A DNA stretch of 64,000 nt from Woeseiaceae bacterium (GTDB taxonomy: Bacteria; Pseudomonadota; Gammaproteobacteria; Steroidobacterales; Woeseiaceae), in contig JAJFKP010000056.1 of the NCBI GenBank assembly GCA_021773135.1, positions 153,038-217,037 on the forward strand, in the 5' to 3' direction. Below, one piece after another: positions 51,691-61,310 of the stretch. Numbering within the stretch: the stretch's first letter is position 1; each line of letters starts with the position of its first letter. Under the pieces are notes generated by a model. The model ran no database searches, had not been told where the DNA came from, and saw only the letters and a program-made list of their open reading frames with translations. The position numbers and the translations under genes were made by a program.

Positions 51691-53651
51691 CAGGCAGGCT
51701 TCCCTTCTGCAATATTAACCCGCTCGCGCGCGCGGGCCGTCAGCTTGTAGCGTCGATCACTGGCAGCAATCAGTCCGCCCAGTGCCATGATGAATGCGCC
51801 CAGCCAGATAAAACGAATCAACGGTTTATACTGCAGCCGTACACTCCAGGTGTCATTGCCAAGTGGATCGCCAAGCGCGACAAACAGATCGCGATTCCAC
51901 CCGGCGTCAATGCCGGCTTCGGTCATCGGGCTTTGCTGTACGAGGTAGGTGCGTTTCTGAGGCCTCAGTTGACCCACAAAATCCCCGTCACTGAAGATAT
52001 CGATCTCACCCTCCAGCGCCTGGTAGTTGGGTCCCTGGGCATTACGCAAACCGCGCAACTCGAATTCATATCCGGCTATCTCAGCACGGTCGCCGATGCT
52101 CAGACTCCGGTCGGCCTCAACCGTATAGGCAGAGACTACTGAAACACCGATCACAAACATGCCAACACCAAAATGCGCCACCGACATGCCCAGACCGCCG
52201 CGGGTAATTCCTGCGGTGCCGGCAGACCGTCGCCATGACCGTATAGGGTCGATCGCTGACACGATCATTACCCACACGCCGGCAATTACACCGGCAAACA
52301 ACATGGCGCCGCCTCCGCCGTAGAAGACGACCGGAATCAGCACGCCGGCGACAATCGCAATCACAGCCGGCATGCGCAGCTTCGCAAAGAGCGAATCCGG
52401 TGCCTGACTGCGCCAGGCTGTATGCATGCCAATCGCCATCAGGTAGACAAGCGGTAGCATCGGGATGGCGAAGGCAATCTCGAAATATGGCGGGCCGACG
52501 GAAATCTTGCTGCCGTCGAGAAGCTCAACAAACAACGGCGCCAGCGTGCCGCCAAGAATCAGTGCCGTAGCGATTACGAGAAGGACGTTGTTACATAGCA
52601 GGAACGTCTCGCGGGACATGGCGCGGAAACCTGCTTCTGAATCCAGACCCGGCGCACGCCACGCATACAGCACCAGTGCGCCACCGATAACGACGGTCAG
52701 GAATGCCAGGATAAACAATCCTCGTTCCGGATCGACTGCAAATGCATGCACAGAAATGAGAATGCCTGACCGGACCAGGAACGTTCCCAGCAGACTCAAT
52801 GAAAATGCCGCGATTGCGAGAAGCAGAGTCCAGCTCTTGAACAGACCCCTTTTCTCGGTGACAGCCAGCGAGTGAATCAGCGCCGTGCCAATCAACCAGG
52901 GCATGAACGAAGCGTTTTCGACCGGATCCCAGAACCACCAGCCACCCCAGCCAAGCTCGTAGTAGGCCCACCAGCTGCCGAGCGCAATACCGATCGTCAG
53001 AAACAGCCAGGCCCAGGTAGTCCAGGGGCGTGTCCAGCGGGCCCATTTCTGATCCAGGTCTCCACTGATCATCGCCGCAATCGCGAACGCAAATGCGACC
53101 GAGAAACCGACGTAACCTATGTAGAGCATGGGCGGATGAATGGCGAGTCCTGGATCCTGCAGCAGCGGATTCAAATCCGCACCGTCAGCGGGAGCCGGGA
53201 ACAACCGTTCGAAGGGGTTGGAAGTCAGCAGGGTAAAGAGCAGGAAGCCGAAACTCAGGAACCCGAGGACACCGATAACGCGAGCACTGAAGCGCTCGGG
53301 AAGTTCGCTGCTGTAACGACAGACCAGGACGGTCCAGCCAGCCAACAACAAAACCCAGAGCAGCAGGGAGCCTTCGTGCGCACCCCAAACAGCAGATATC
53401 TTGTAGGGCGTTGGCAGTGACAGTTGTGAGTGATTCGCCACATACAAAACTGAAAAGTCGCTTTGCAGAAAAGACAGGGTGAGGCAGACAAAGGCAACTG
53501 CAATGAATACGAATTGACCGGTCGCGGCGGGCCTGGCCACTGCGATCATTGCCGCATCATTCCGATGTGCCCCCAGTAAAGGCAGCACGCCCTGGCAAAG
53601 CGACAGAGATAGCGCCAGGATGAGCGCGAAATGTCCTATCTCGGGAATCAT
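51690..53651 (-). CDS. ccmF: Cytochrome c haem lyase subunit CcmF
   Basis: 653 residues, normal size. About 15 membrane helices. The tryptophan-rich WWD segment is 'GWGGWWFWDPVENASFMPW', and periplasmic His residues for haem ligation are present (e.g. in 'NHSQLSLPTPYKISAVWGAHEG' and 'DPGLAIHPPMLYIGYVGFSV'). It receives haem from CcmE and joins it to the apocytochrome. Its ATG overlaps the ccmE stop (ATGA). Confidence 0.95.
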   Translation of the reverse strand: MIPEIGHFALILALSLSLCQGVLPLLGAHRNDAAMIAVARPAATGQFVFIAVAFVCLTLSFLQSDFSVLYVANHSQLSLPTPYKISAVWGAHEGSLLLWVLLLAGWTVLVCRYSSELPERFSARVIGVLGFLSFGFLLFTLLTSNPFERLFPAPADGADLNPLLQDPGLAIHPPMLYIGYVGFSVAFAFAIAAMISGDLDQKWARWTRPWTTWAWLFLTIGIALGSWWAYYELGWGGWWFWDPVENASFMPWLIGTALIHSLAVTEKRGLFKSWTLLLAIAAFSLSLLGTFLVRSGILISVHAFAVDPERGLFILAFLTVVIGGALVLYAWRAPGLDSEAGFRAMSRETFLLCNNVLLVIATALILGGTLAPLFVELLDGSKISVGPPYFEIAFAIPMLPLVYLMAIGMHTAWRSQAPDSLFAKLRMPAVIAIVAGVLIPVVFYGGGGAMLFAGVIAGVWVMIVSAIDPIRSWRRSAGTAGITRGGLGMSVAHFGVGMFVIGVSVVSAYTVEADRSLSIGDRAEIAGYEFELRGLRNAQGPNYQALEGEIDIFSDGDFVGQLRPQKRTYLVQQSPMTEAGIDAGWNRDLFVALGDPLGNDTWSVRLQYKPLIRFIWLGAFIMALGGLIAASDRRYKLTARARERVNIAEGKPA

Positions 53652-54112
53652 TGTGCGGGTTGCTCTGCCTGCATCGCGGCTTCCTGTGCAGCCGCAGCCT
53701 TGGCAAGAGATTCGGCGACTTCCGGCGGCATGTAGTTTTCATCGTGTTTCGCCAGGACCTCATCGGCAACAAATACACCGCTGTCGTTCAGCCGACCGTG
53801 AGCGATGATTCCCTGCCCCTCACGAAACAGGTCCGGCAGAATTCCGGCATAGTTCACCGTCAGTTTGTTATTCAGGTCGGTCAGATCGAAGGCGACGTCC
53901 AGTTTGCCGGTCTGCCGTTTTACGCTGCCTTCAACCACCAGGCCGCCTACGCGAAAATTACGGTCCTCGGGATAGTTGCCCTGCGATACTTCGGAAATTT
54001 CAACGAAGAACATCATGTTCTCCTTGAAGGCCTGCAGTGTCAGCATGGTGGCAATTGCGATGCCAGCGACAGCGAGGCCGACCGCGAGCATTCTTTGTTG
54101 TCTTGGTTTCAT
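53648..54112 (-). CDS. ccmE: Haem chaperone CcmE
   Basis: 154 residues. N-terminal membrane helix ('MLAVGLAVAGIAIATMLTLQAF') then the OB-fold; haem-linking His123 lies in 'VLAKHDENYMPP', with Tyr127 as axial ligand. A 24-residue Ala/Gln-rich tail follows. It carries haem from CcmABCD to CcmF. Overlaps both ccmD and ccmF by four bases each. Confidence 0.95.
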   Translation of the reverse strand: MKPRQQRMLAVGLAVAGIAIATMLTLQAFKENMMFFVEISEVSQGNYPEDRNFRVGGLVVEGSVKRQTGKLDVAFDLTDLNNKLTVNYAGILPDLFREGQGIIAHGRLNDSGVFVADEVLAKHDENYMPPEVAESLAKAAAAQEAAMQAEQPAQ

Positions 54113-54273
54113 GATTTCGTTTCCATTGCACGAAGTCGAGCGCTAATGTCCTTCAATGTGCGGTTGTGACGAACTCGTCCCTGCACAACACAGATCACCA
54201 GCACTATCAGTGTGATTCCGAAGCAGCTCCAGACGTATGCGCCGTAGCCACCCATTGCAAACATGCCGTTCAT
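54109..54273 (-). CDS. ccmD: Haem exporter protein CcmD
   Basis: 54 residues: MNGMFAMGGYGAYVWSCFGI is the typical start of CcmD (FxMGGYxxYVWxxY-like), followed by one membrane helix ('GITLIVLVICVVQ') and a basic cytoplasmic tail rich in Arg/Lys. CcmD holds haem-CcmE in the CcmABC complex. The ATG overlaps the ccmC stop (ATGA) and its stop overlaps the ccmE start. Short enough to be missed by automated gene callers. Confidence 0.92.
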   Translation of the reverse strand: MNGMFAMGGYGAYVWSCFGITLIVLVICVVQGRVRHNRTLKDISARLRAMETKS

Positions 54274-55022
54274 CCAGGCCCTGCTCCCGTTAAAACCAAT
54301 TCTCGGACCCAGCGTGCCCGACGCTCCCTAAATAACACTTCTGTGCGGACACGTCCGAGCAACAATGCTCCGAATATGAAAGTAAAGCCTAAAATCATTG
54401 CCAGTAAGGGGTATAGCATCTCGACCGGCATCGCCGGACCTCCCTCACGGATTATGGTGGGTCCCTGGTGTAACGAACTCCACCATTCGACCGAAAAATG
54501 GATGATGGGCACATTGACCGCGCCAACAAGCGCTAAAACTGCGCTTGCTTTGTCAGCCTTTACGGTGTCGTCAATGGCCGCCCGCAGAGCCATATACCCG
54601 ATATACAGGAATAACATAAGCAGTTCGGATGTCAGTCTTGGATCACCCCATTCCCACCAAGTTCCCCACATGGGCTTACCCCAGACAGACCCGGTAACCA
54701 GCGCGAGAAAAGTGAACCATGCCCCCAGCGGGGCAGCGGCGGCAGCGACCGCGTGCGACAGCTTGATACGCCAGATAAGGCCTATTGCCGCCGATACTGC
54801 CATGATCGAATACGCCATCATCGAGAGATAGGCGGCCGGTACATGAACATAAATGATGCGAAATGCGTCGCCCTGCTGATAGTCCGACGGGGCCAGGAAC
54901 AGCCCGGCATAAGTACCGTAAATGACGAGAATGCTGCCCACCCCGGCGAACCACGGAATAATCTTCGCTGAGAACCGATAAAAATGCGGTGGCGAGGCCA
55001 GTTTGTGTATGAATTTCCACAT
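54270..55022 (-). CDS. ccmC: Haem transporter CcmC
   Basis: 250 residues, six membrane helices. 'WGKPMWGTWWEWGDPRLTSELLMLFLYIGYMAL' is the tryptophan-rich haem-handling domain, with His in 'YVHVPAAYLSMMAYS' and 'PIIHFSVEWWSSLHQGP'. It loads haem onto CcmE. Starts 10 bases after the ccmB stop. Confidence 0.95.
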   Translation of the reverse strand: MWKFIHKLASPPHFYRFSAKIIPWFAGVGSILVIYGTYAGLFLAPSDYQQGDAFRIIYVHVPAAYLSMMAYSIMAVSAAIGLIWRIKLSHAVAAAAAPLGAWFTFLALVTGSVWGKPMWGTWWEWGDPRLTSELLMLFLYIGYMALRAAIDDTVKADKASAVLALVGAVNVPIIHFSVEWWSSLHQGPTIIREGGPAMPVEMLYPLLAMILGFTFIFGALLLGRVRTEVLFRERRARWVRELVLTGAGPG

Positions 55023-55032
55023 GATTTTGAGG

Positions 55033-55731
55033 TTACTCGTTGCTGATTCGAAGCGCAGCTGCCGTGGCGAATGGTGCGAAGGTTAGCGCCAACATGCAGT
55101 AGGCCGCAAGGAAGTAGATTCCAGCTGAGACAGCGTCGTCGGCAGCGGCCAGAGCGACCGTACGCGCGCCGAAAATGAGTATTGGCATAGCCAGCGGCAG
55201 AATGAGCAAACTCAACAACGCTGCTCCCCGATGCAGGCCAACAGTCAGGGCTGCGCCAATCGATCCAAGGAGACTCAAACTCAGCGTGCCAAAGGTCAGC
55301 GTAATCAACATCACGTTGATCGTCTGTGCGGGCATCTGGAAACTTATCGCGACCAGCGGTGAGACTACAACCAGTGGCAGTCCGCTGATCAGCCAGTGAG
55401 CCAGCGCCTTGCCAAGTGCCAAAAGTGGCAACGGCTGCGGGCTCAGCAATAGCTGGTCGAGGCTGCCGTCTTCGAAGTCACTCAGAAACAGGCTGTTAAG
55501 GGAGAGCAGCGCTGCCAGCAATGCGGCGACCCAGACGACGCCAGGACCTGTTAACGCCAGCTCGTCCGCACCCGGACCGATAGCAAGTGGAAACAGACTG
55601 CTGACCATGGCAAAAAAGAACAGCGGGTTGACTACATCACCGGGACGCTTCCACGCCAGCACTATGTCGCGCCGGATAACGGCGCAAAAGCCGCGCGCGA
55701 GACCCGGTGAGATGTGGTCAGGCTCTGTCAC
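55033..55731 (-). CDS. ccmB: Haem exporter membrane protein CcmB
   Basis: 232 residues, six helices. 'RRDIVLAWKRPGDVVNPLFFFAMVSSLFPLAIGP' and 'LFLSDFEDGSLDQLLLSPQP' are diagnostic, with 'LIS GLPLVVVSPL' and a C-terminal 'LALTFAPFATAAALRIS'. It is the membrane partner of ATPase CcmA. The start is GTG at 55731, overlapping the ccmA stop. Confidence 0.94.
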   Translation of the reverse strand: MTEPDHISPGLARGFCAVIRRDIVLAWKRPGDVVNPLFFFAMVSSLFPLAIGPGADELALTGPGVVWVAALLAALLSLNSLFLSDFEDGSLDQLLLSPQPLPLLALGKALAHWLISGLPLVVVSPLVAISFQMPAQTINVMLITLTFGTLSLSLLGSIGAALTVGLHRGAALLSLLILPLAMPILIFGARTVALAAADDAVSAGIYFLAAYCMLALTFAPFATAAALRISNE

Positions 55732-56366
55732 GACAATGAGATCCGGCGCGTCCTGCCATCGATGTCCAGTGGCTGGTGTGAGGCGACGATGCAGGCGCCG
55801 CCATGGTCAAGATGTTCAGCCAGCAAGTCGGCAACCAACGCCTGCCCGGCCTTGTCCAGATTCGTGAACGGTTCGTCCATCATCCAGATGCGGGCCTTGG
55901 CCAGCAGCATTCGCGCCAGCGCAATTCGTCTTTGCTGCCCTGCGGAAAGTGCTCGCACGGGTAACTCCGTTAGTGCCAAGAGATCCAGCCGTTGCAGAAC
56001 CGCCGGCAGCCTGTCCTCATACGTTTCGCGAAGACTGGCCTCCAGCCGCAGGTTCTCGACCAGATTCAGGTCTGCCTTGAAGCCAATCTTGTGTGAGAGC
56101 CAGACTACGTCGCCACGAAAACCCTGCTGATTAAAACTGCTCCGCTGTTCGTTCCACATAATATCGCCGTGCTCAAAATCGAGCAGACCCGCGATGCCCC
56201 TGAGCAAGCTGGTTTTGCCGCTGCCATTGGGTCCTTCAATGAGCAGTAATTCGCCCGGATTCAGCGCAAAATTAATGGACTTGAACAGGCATCGGTCACC
56301 GCGGAACAGGCAGAGGTCATTACCGGAAAGTAATTCAGTCAATACCTTAGCTCCGCCTGTCGCCAA
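55728..56366 (-). CDS. ccmA: Haem exporter ATP-binding protein CcmA
   Basis: Up to 212 residues. Walker A 'GPNGSGKTSLLRGIAGL', signature 'LSAGQQRRIALARMLL', Walker B 'ARIWMMDEPFTNLD', His switch region 'VASHQPL'. Hydrolyses ATP to release holo-CcmE. There is no ATG; the frame from TTG at 56366 has no SD, while a TTG at 56342 follows GGAGCTAAGG and may be the true start. First gene of the ccm operon. Confidence 0.93.
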   Translation of the reverse strand: MATGGAKVLTELLSGNDLCLFRGDRCLFKSINFALNPGELLLIEGPNGSGKTSLLRGIAGLLDFEHGDIMWNEQRSSFNQQGFRGDVVWLSHKIGFKADLNLVENLRLEASLRETYEDRLPAVLQRLDLLALTELPVRALSAGQQRRIALARMLLAKARIWMMDEPFTNLDKAGQALVADLLAEHLDHGGACIVASHQPLDIDGRTRRISLS

Positions 56367-56617
56367 TCAGTGACAGTGTTTTCCAACTGTATCAAAGCAA
56401 TATTTCCTATTAAAAATCAGCCGGTAACGCATGATACATTAAGCCAATCAATAGAATACGTCGACTGCCACATGATTCCACAGGAAATGTGTGATGCAGA
56501 TTGCATGACATCTGACCCAACCGTAGACTGATATGTCCGGTTATAGGTGCGAACTGAGAGGATTCGCCAGTAACTGTAGCAGAATCATAAAAAACTACTC
56601 GTATCGGGTTCAAATTT
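56367..56617. promoter_or_regulatory. Divergent intergenic region (ccm operon / AAA-FHA gene)
   Basis: 251 bases, AT-rich between about 56395 and 56465, so likely to hold promoters for both directions. No dyad or recognisable operator found. Confidence 0.35.
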
Positions 56618-57907
56618 ATGGAGTTAGGCGAATTCGGCTTGAAGGAACAGCCGTTCCGTACGCAGGGGAGACCTGGGATCTTCGTCGCTTACGAAGGTCA
56701 GGAAAAGGCGTTCGCCTTCCTGTCTGACAGCTGCTCACATAATTCCGGTCTCGCCCTTTTCCAGGGACCTTCTCCGTCCGGAAAAACAACCATTCTGAAA
56801 CAATTTGCAGTGCGGCGCCGCGACAAATGCGCCGTCGCGGTCATCAAGGGTTCAGGACTCGACTCGACCGAGTTCCTGAATACGGTGCTGCGCGGTTTCG
56901 GCTACGAATACCCGTTTGAGTCAGTCAATGAATTGCTCGGATTGCTCAAAGTGTTCATACGCCAACAGACTGCCACTGCGTCCCCGCCATTGCTGATTGT
57001 GGAGGATGCACATGATATGAGTCCGGAAGCGCTGGGCGTTTTGTGCGAGCTGGTGGCAATTCGGGTACGTGAGAAATTTGCACTAAAACTGGTGTTGTCC
57101 AGCGACCGACCAATCGGCTACATCGTGCGCGCTCCCGCGATGGAGTGCATGGCGAAGCGACTGACCGGCGATTTTCATCTCGAGCCGTTAACCATGGGTG
57201 AAACGAACGACTACATTTACGCAAAACTGCAGCACGCCGGTTGCCAGGATCCGGACAAGATAATGCCCGAGACTGCCTGTGACCAGATTTACCGTGCATC
57301 AGGCGGGTGGCCTGGCGTTATCGACAAAGTGGCTCTTCAGGCGATGGCGAAAGCGAGTCATTGCCCGGTTGTTGCCGGTGATATTGATTACTCTATTATT
57401 CCGGAGCGCACTGCAGTTAAACCGGTCCCCGGAGACGACGCTGCAAAAAGCACGGGACAGCGGAAACACCCACTGCTTTACCTGACACACAATGGCAAGA
57501 CGTTGCAGAAGATCCAGTTCGAAGGGTCCCGCCTGTTGATCGGGCGGTCAGCACATAACGACGTGACCATCGACAGTCGCTTTGTCAGCCGCCACCATAC
57601 GCTCCTCATCAGAAACGGTCCGTCAACCCTGCTGATGGACCTCAACAGTGCCAACGGCACCTACGTCAATTCCTGGCGAGTTTCGAATCAGGTGTTACTG
57701 AATAACGACCTGATTACAATCGGTGAGCATGGGCTTAAATTTATCGACGCGGCGTCGCAGGGTTGTGCAGTGCTGGAGAATACCAGCTTCGACGATACCG
57801 CGGTCATGCAGTCGATGGCGGATATGCGGCGCGTCCTGGCCAGGGAGCATACGGATATCATTCCTCTGGCCGATCAGACGCCCGGCTCAAATGCCGACAC
57901 CGCCTGA
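56618..57907 (+). CDS. ExeA/GspA-like AAA ATPase fused to an FHA domain
   Basis: 429 residues. Residues 1-270 are a GspA/ExeA-type AAA domain: 'FGLKEQPFRTQ' start, Walker A GPSPSGKTT at about 50-58, Walker B 'LLIVEDAHDM' and sensor 'LVLSSDR'. After a linker (about 270-305) comes an FHA phosphothreonine-binding domain: 'LLIGRSAHNDVTIDSRFVSRHHTLL', with Arg, Ser-Arg-His, and 'DLNSANGTYVN' late. No signal peptide and no membrane helix, unlike ExeA, which has a peptidoglycan-binding module. No GspB or secretion genes next to it. The composition suggests a phospho-regulated ATPase. Confidence 0.85.
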   Translation: MELGEFGLKEQPFRTQGRPGIFVAYEGQEKAFAFLSDSCSHNSGLALFQGPSPSGKTTILKQFAVRRRDKCAVAVIKGSGLDSTEFLNTVLRGFGYEYPFESVNELLGLLKVFIRQQTATASPPLLIVEDAHDMSPEALGVLCELVAIRVREKFALKLVLSSDRPIGYIVRAPAMECMAKRLTGDFHLEPLTMGETNDYIYAKLQHAGCQDPDKIMPETACDQIYRASGGWPGVIDKVALQAMAKASHCPVVAGDIDYSIIPERTAVKPVPGDDAAKSTGQRKHPLLYLTHNGKTLQKIQFEGSRLLIGRSAHNDVTIDSRFVSRHHTLLIRNGPSTLLMDLNSANGTYVNSWRVSNQVLLNNDLITIGEHGLKFIDAASQGCAVLENTSFDDTAVMQSMADMRRVLAREHTDIIPLADQTPGSNADTA

Positions 57908-57914
57908 GCCGACA

Positions 57915-58544
57915 TCAGGGCTCCTCGACCACATCAAGCGGTAACTGGTGTTGCGGCACCAGCGTTTCACGATAATAATTTTCCTTAAAATGTTTGCGGC
58001 ACATAGAAATGTAACGATCATTGCCCCCGATTTCGACCTGCGAGCCTTGCGTGACCGCATTGCCGTCCTCCGCAAGGCGAATCACCATTGTTGCCTTGGC
58101 GCCGCAAAAGCAGATCGCTTTTAATTCATTGAGATTATCGGCCCAGGCAAGCAGGTACTTACTGCCAATGAAGGGCTCGCCCTGGAAATCGGTACGCAGC
58201 CCGTACGCCAGTACAGGGATATTCAGCTCATCCGTTACCTCGCCAAGCTGGTAGACCTGCTCTTTCGAAAGAAACTGTGCTTCGTCTACCAACACACAGT
58301 GCAGAGGACCTTCGTTTACTTTTGCAGAGACCAGTTTCAAGAGATCCTGGTCCGTCTTGAAAGTCGTTGCAATCGTCTCGAGTCCAATGCGAGAGGTAAC
58401 TTTACCGACACCGTAACGGTCATCGAAATCGGGTGAAAGTACGAGCGTTGTCATACCACGTTCGCGATAGTTGTAACTCGACTGCAACAGGGCCGTTGAT
58501 TTGCCGGCGTTCATAGATGAGTAATAGAAATATAGCTTGGCCAT
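57915..58544 (-). CDS. tdk: Thymidine kinase
   Basis: 209 residues, type II TK. P-loop '[14 protein letters not shown]', catalytic Glu in '[12 protein letters not shown]', '[14 protein letters not shown]' and the zinc ribbon '[11 protein letters not shown]' with a later Cys in 'YISMCRKHF'. Phosphorylates thymidine for salvage to dTMP. AGGA is eight bases before the ATG. Convergent with the AAA-FHA gene. Confidence 0.95.
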   Translation of the reverse strand: MAKLYFYYSSMNAGKSTALLQSSYNYRERGMTTLVLSPDFDDRYGVGKVTSRIGLETIATTFKTDQDLLKLVSAKVNEGPLHCVLVDEAQFLSKEQVYQLGEVTDELNIPVLAYGLRTDFQGEPFIGSKYLLAWADNLNELKAICFCGAKATMVIRLAEDGNAVTQGSQVEIGGNDRYISMCRKHFKENYYRETLVPQHQLPLDVVEEP

Positions 58545-58605
58545 TGCGGTATCCTAACCGGAGGATATGCGCCCTGCACTATCCGCATAACCACAGGAGA
58601 TTTTC

Positions 58606-59556
58606 GTGCGTTTCTCATTGTCCGCCATTTTACTAGGATTGCTGCTGCACACGCCTGCGCATGGCTGGGGCGACAAGGGTCATAGAACAACCGCTGCCAT
58701 CGCTTTCGACGCAATGAGTGCCACGAGGCAACAGGCTGTGGCAGCGATTCTACGCGAGCACCCCCGCTACCAGCAGGATTTCGCGGCGTTAATGCCGGAC
58801 GCTGTAAGACTTAGCGATGATATTTCCCAGGGGCGTTGGCTGCTTGAGCAGGCATCAGTCTGGCCCGATTTGATCCAGGGATTGGGAGATGACGTCCGGC
58901 GGGAATACAATCGAAGCCGCTGGCACTACATTAATCTGCTGATTTTTCTGCAAGAGGACGATGCGGCCGCACTGGCAGGCCAGCTAGATCACAACATGGC
59001 AACGGAATTTTCGCCGCCATTGCGCCAGAATCTCAATAGTGTGCAGGCACTACGCGGCAACCTGCTTGTGTGGCAGGACGAGTCTGCGTCGGATGCGCGA
59101 AAAGCGGTAGCACTGTGTTGGGTTCTCCACCTTGTCGGAGACATGCACCAGCCGTTGCACAACGTCGCTTTGTTTAGCGCAGGCTATTTTCCGACAGGGG
59201 ATCGTGGCGGCAATGATATAGACGTGCTTGCGGGCGGCCAGATAAAGACCCTGCACTGGTGGTGGGACGGCTTGCCGAATGAAATGGAAGACCTTGCGCC
59301 AACCGCCCGAACGCAACAGACCATTCAGAGCGATACGGTGGACGACGCCGCTATCGATGAGTGGTTGCATCATCACGTGCGGCTCGCGGAAATGTTCGTG
59401 TACCCCGACGACCTTAAGAACCAGGTGCTGGATCGGGTAATCTCCAGAATGTCGCCGCAGGTCGAGCTCAGTCATGAATACCTCGTGCAAGCTCGCTCAA
59501 TCGTCAGACGGCAAATTAATCTGGCAGGACACAGAATCGCCGGGCTGTTGAACTAG
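58606..59556 (+). CDS. Exported S1/P1 family nuclease
   Basis: 316 residues. Signal peptide 'LSAILLGLLLHTPAHG', leaving mature N-terminal Trp in WGDKGHRTTAAIAF, which uses its amino group as zinc ligand in this family. Other ligands are in 'SRWHYINLLIF', 'VLHLVGDMHQPLHN' and 'DRGGNDIDV'. Cleaves single-stranded nucleic acid in the periplasm or outside, useful for phosphate or nucleoside scavenging together with thymidine kinase. GTG start with AGGAGA six bases upstream. Stop overlaps the end of the convergent flavoprotein gene. Confidence 0.92.
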   Translation: MRFSLSAILLGLLLHTPAHGWGDKGHRTTAAIAFDAMSATRQQAVAAILREHPRYQQDFAALMPDAVRLSDDISQGRWLLEQASVWPDLIQGLGDDVRREYNRSRWHYINLLIFLQEDDAAALAGQLDHNMATEFSPPLRQNLNSVQALRGNLLVWQDESASDARKAVALCWVLHLVGDMHQPLHNVALFSAGYFPTGDRGGNDIDVLAGGQIKTLHWWWDGLPNEMEDLAPTARTQQTIQSDTVDDAAIDEWLHHHVRLAEMFVYPDDLKNQVLDRVISRMSPQVELSHEYLVQARSIVRRQINLAGHRIAGLLN

Positions 59557-61079
59557 CGCAGCTCGCGCCGAACCTGCTCACTGCACATGTAGCCCGGCGT
59601 TCCCGCAACCGATCCACAGGGATAGGTTGCAGAGCCGCACATATACACGTCTTCGAGCATACCGAACCGGTAGAACCCGGCGCCTGCATCGGCAGAATAA
59701 TTCCTGTCGAAAAACGTCTGGCCCCCGGTCAGCATGGTGTGATCCAGGTTGCCGCCCGGAAAATGAAACAGCTCGCAAAGATCTTTTGGCGTCAGCATCC
59801 TTGTCCAGACGCAATCTTCGGGATTCTCAATGTATGACAGAACCTTTTGTCGAGAGATGGCCGCCGTTTCCGGCAAGGAACTGCCATTATTTGCCAATGA
59901 AAAGTTCTTGAAAAAAATGGCCAGGCGATCAAACGGCTCTTCTCGTCCGAGCTGTCGCATTGCAGCACCTTCACAATAGATTTGCATGTAGCCAGGCACG
60001 TAATCCACCTTGTCATCGATAACGGCAAGCGCTGCGCGTTCAAAATCTTCGAGCGTATTAACATCAAAAATAAATCGAAAAGCAGCATCAGAATCCTGCG
60101 CGTCACTTCCGTGCTTCCACCGTACCGGCTTTCTGAACATCAGATTCAGTTTGCCGCTGCTGCCGCGAAACTTCAGTTGACTGGTGCTCTCGACCTGCTC
60201 GGCATTTCCGACAAGTTTCGTCGCCGTTACGGGGTCGGTACCCAGTATCAGCTTGTCGTAGCGCACCTCGTGTTCACGGCGGTCACAGTCATAGACTACT
60301 TTGTGCGATGTGGTATCGACGCTTACCACCGTACTATCCAGGTGAATCGATACACCCATGTCCTGATTTAATTCACCCAGCGTCTCGGTAATCCTCCAGA
60401 TGCCGCCTTCCACAAATCCATAGTAACCATCGAAAATTGAACCAGAATCCATGAGCGGCAGTGTAAAGGCAGAATAGGGATCGTCGAGTGGAACCGGACC
60501 GCTTTCGGTAATTGTCATAGCCATGTAGATCTTGCTGCGTTCACTCGTGAAATAGTGATCCAGCAACGCTCGCGCACTTCCGGTGATCCACAACTCAACA
60601 AGACTTGCACCGAGCTCACTGCGCGCCTCGTCGAGCGACGGCGGTCGAGCATTTCGATAGCCTTTCTGCAAGTACGAAACCACCCGTGCCTCGTCCGCAC
60701 GAAAGGCTTCAACGTCACCACGTTCGCCCCATTTGTCGGCCAGTTCACGATCGAGTTCCGTGGCATCACGGTAGATCCAGGTAGGCTCAACGTCGCCCGC
60801 AAAATGAATTATTTTCGGATGCGTGGGGACGAACGTAGACAGTCTTTGCGACAGTCCGGTTTCTTCGAAAACAAAGCGCTGCATCAGACCCAGAACGGAT
60901 GCGCCCAACGCGTACTCATGGGTTAGCCCGCCGACCGTAGCCGTTTCCGAGACACAGGCGCCGCCCACCTTCGATCCGCGCTCGATCATCGTTACCTGGC
61001 AACCTGCGCGCTGCAAATAATTGGCCGCTACCAGGCTGTTAATTCCGGCCCCCACAATGCAGATTCTTCGCTCGCTCAT
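59553..61079 (-). CDS. PYROXD2-like NAD(P)/FAD-dependent oxidoreductase
   Basis: About 508 residues. N-terminal Rossmann motif 'RICIVGAGINSLVAANYLQRAGCQVTMIERG', followed by 'VGGACVSETATVGGLTHEYALGASVLGLM', near the phytoene-desaturase/PYROXD2 type. C-terminal 'GAGFYRFGMLEDVYMCGSATYPCGSVAGTPGYMCSEQ' has the flavin-binding GxxPGG-like pattern with Cys. Substrate unknown; the absence of carotenoid genes nearby argues against carotenoid desaturation. ATG at 61077-61079 has a GGA about six bases upstream; the longer frame to 61127 does not. Confidence 0.85.
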   Translation of the reverse strand: MSERRICIVGAGINSLVAANYLQRAGCQVTMIERGSKVGGACVSETATVGGLTHEYALGASVLGLMQRFVFEETGLSQRLSTFVPTHPKIIHFAGDVEPTWIYRDATELDRELADKWGERGDVEAFRADEARVVSYLQKGYRNARPPSLDEARSELGASLVELWITGSARALLDHYFTSERSKIYMAMTITESGPVPLDDPYSAFTLPLMDSGSIFDGYYGFVEGGIWRITETLGELNQDMGVSIHLDSTVVSVDTTSHKVVYDCDRREHEVRYDKLILGTDPVTATKLVGNAEQVESTSQLKFRGSSGKLNLMFRKPVRWKHGSDAQDSDAAFRFIFDVNTLEDFERAALAVIDDKVDYVPGYMQIYCEGAAMRQLGREEPFDRLAIFFKNFSLANNGSSLPETAAISRQKVLSYIENPEDCVWTRMLTPKDLCELFHFPGGNLDHTMLTGGQTFFDRNYSADAGAGFYRFGMLEDVYMCGSATYPCGSVAGTPGYMCSEQVRRELR

Positions 61080-61310
61080 ACTAGTCCGGTTCCGATCCGC
61101 CAAGCCTGTTCCATTCATTCGCTCCACTGAGAGCCATCAAGGGCGCACGCCCCATACAATTTAATAGTGCCCTACCCTGTCGCGCCGGGAAAGCGGGTCT
61201 CAACAGGTTGGAAATTACCTGTTGGCAAATATGCCTGGCATTGAAACAAACGTGCTCACCCGTGCTAGAATCGCCCCCGGTCCGGCGGTATAAAAAAAAC
61301 AAAAGCAGCC

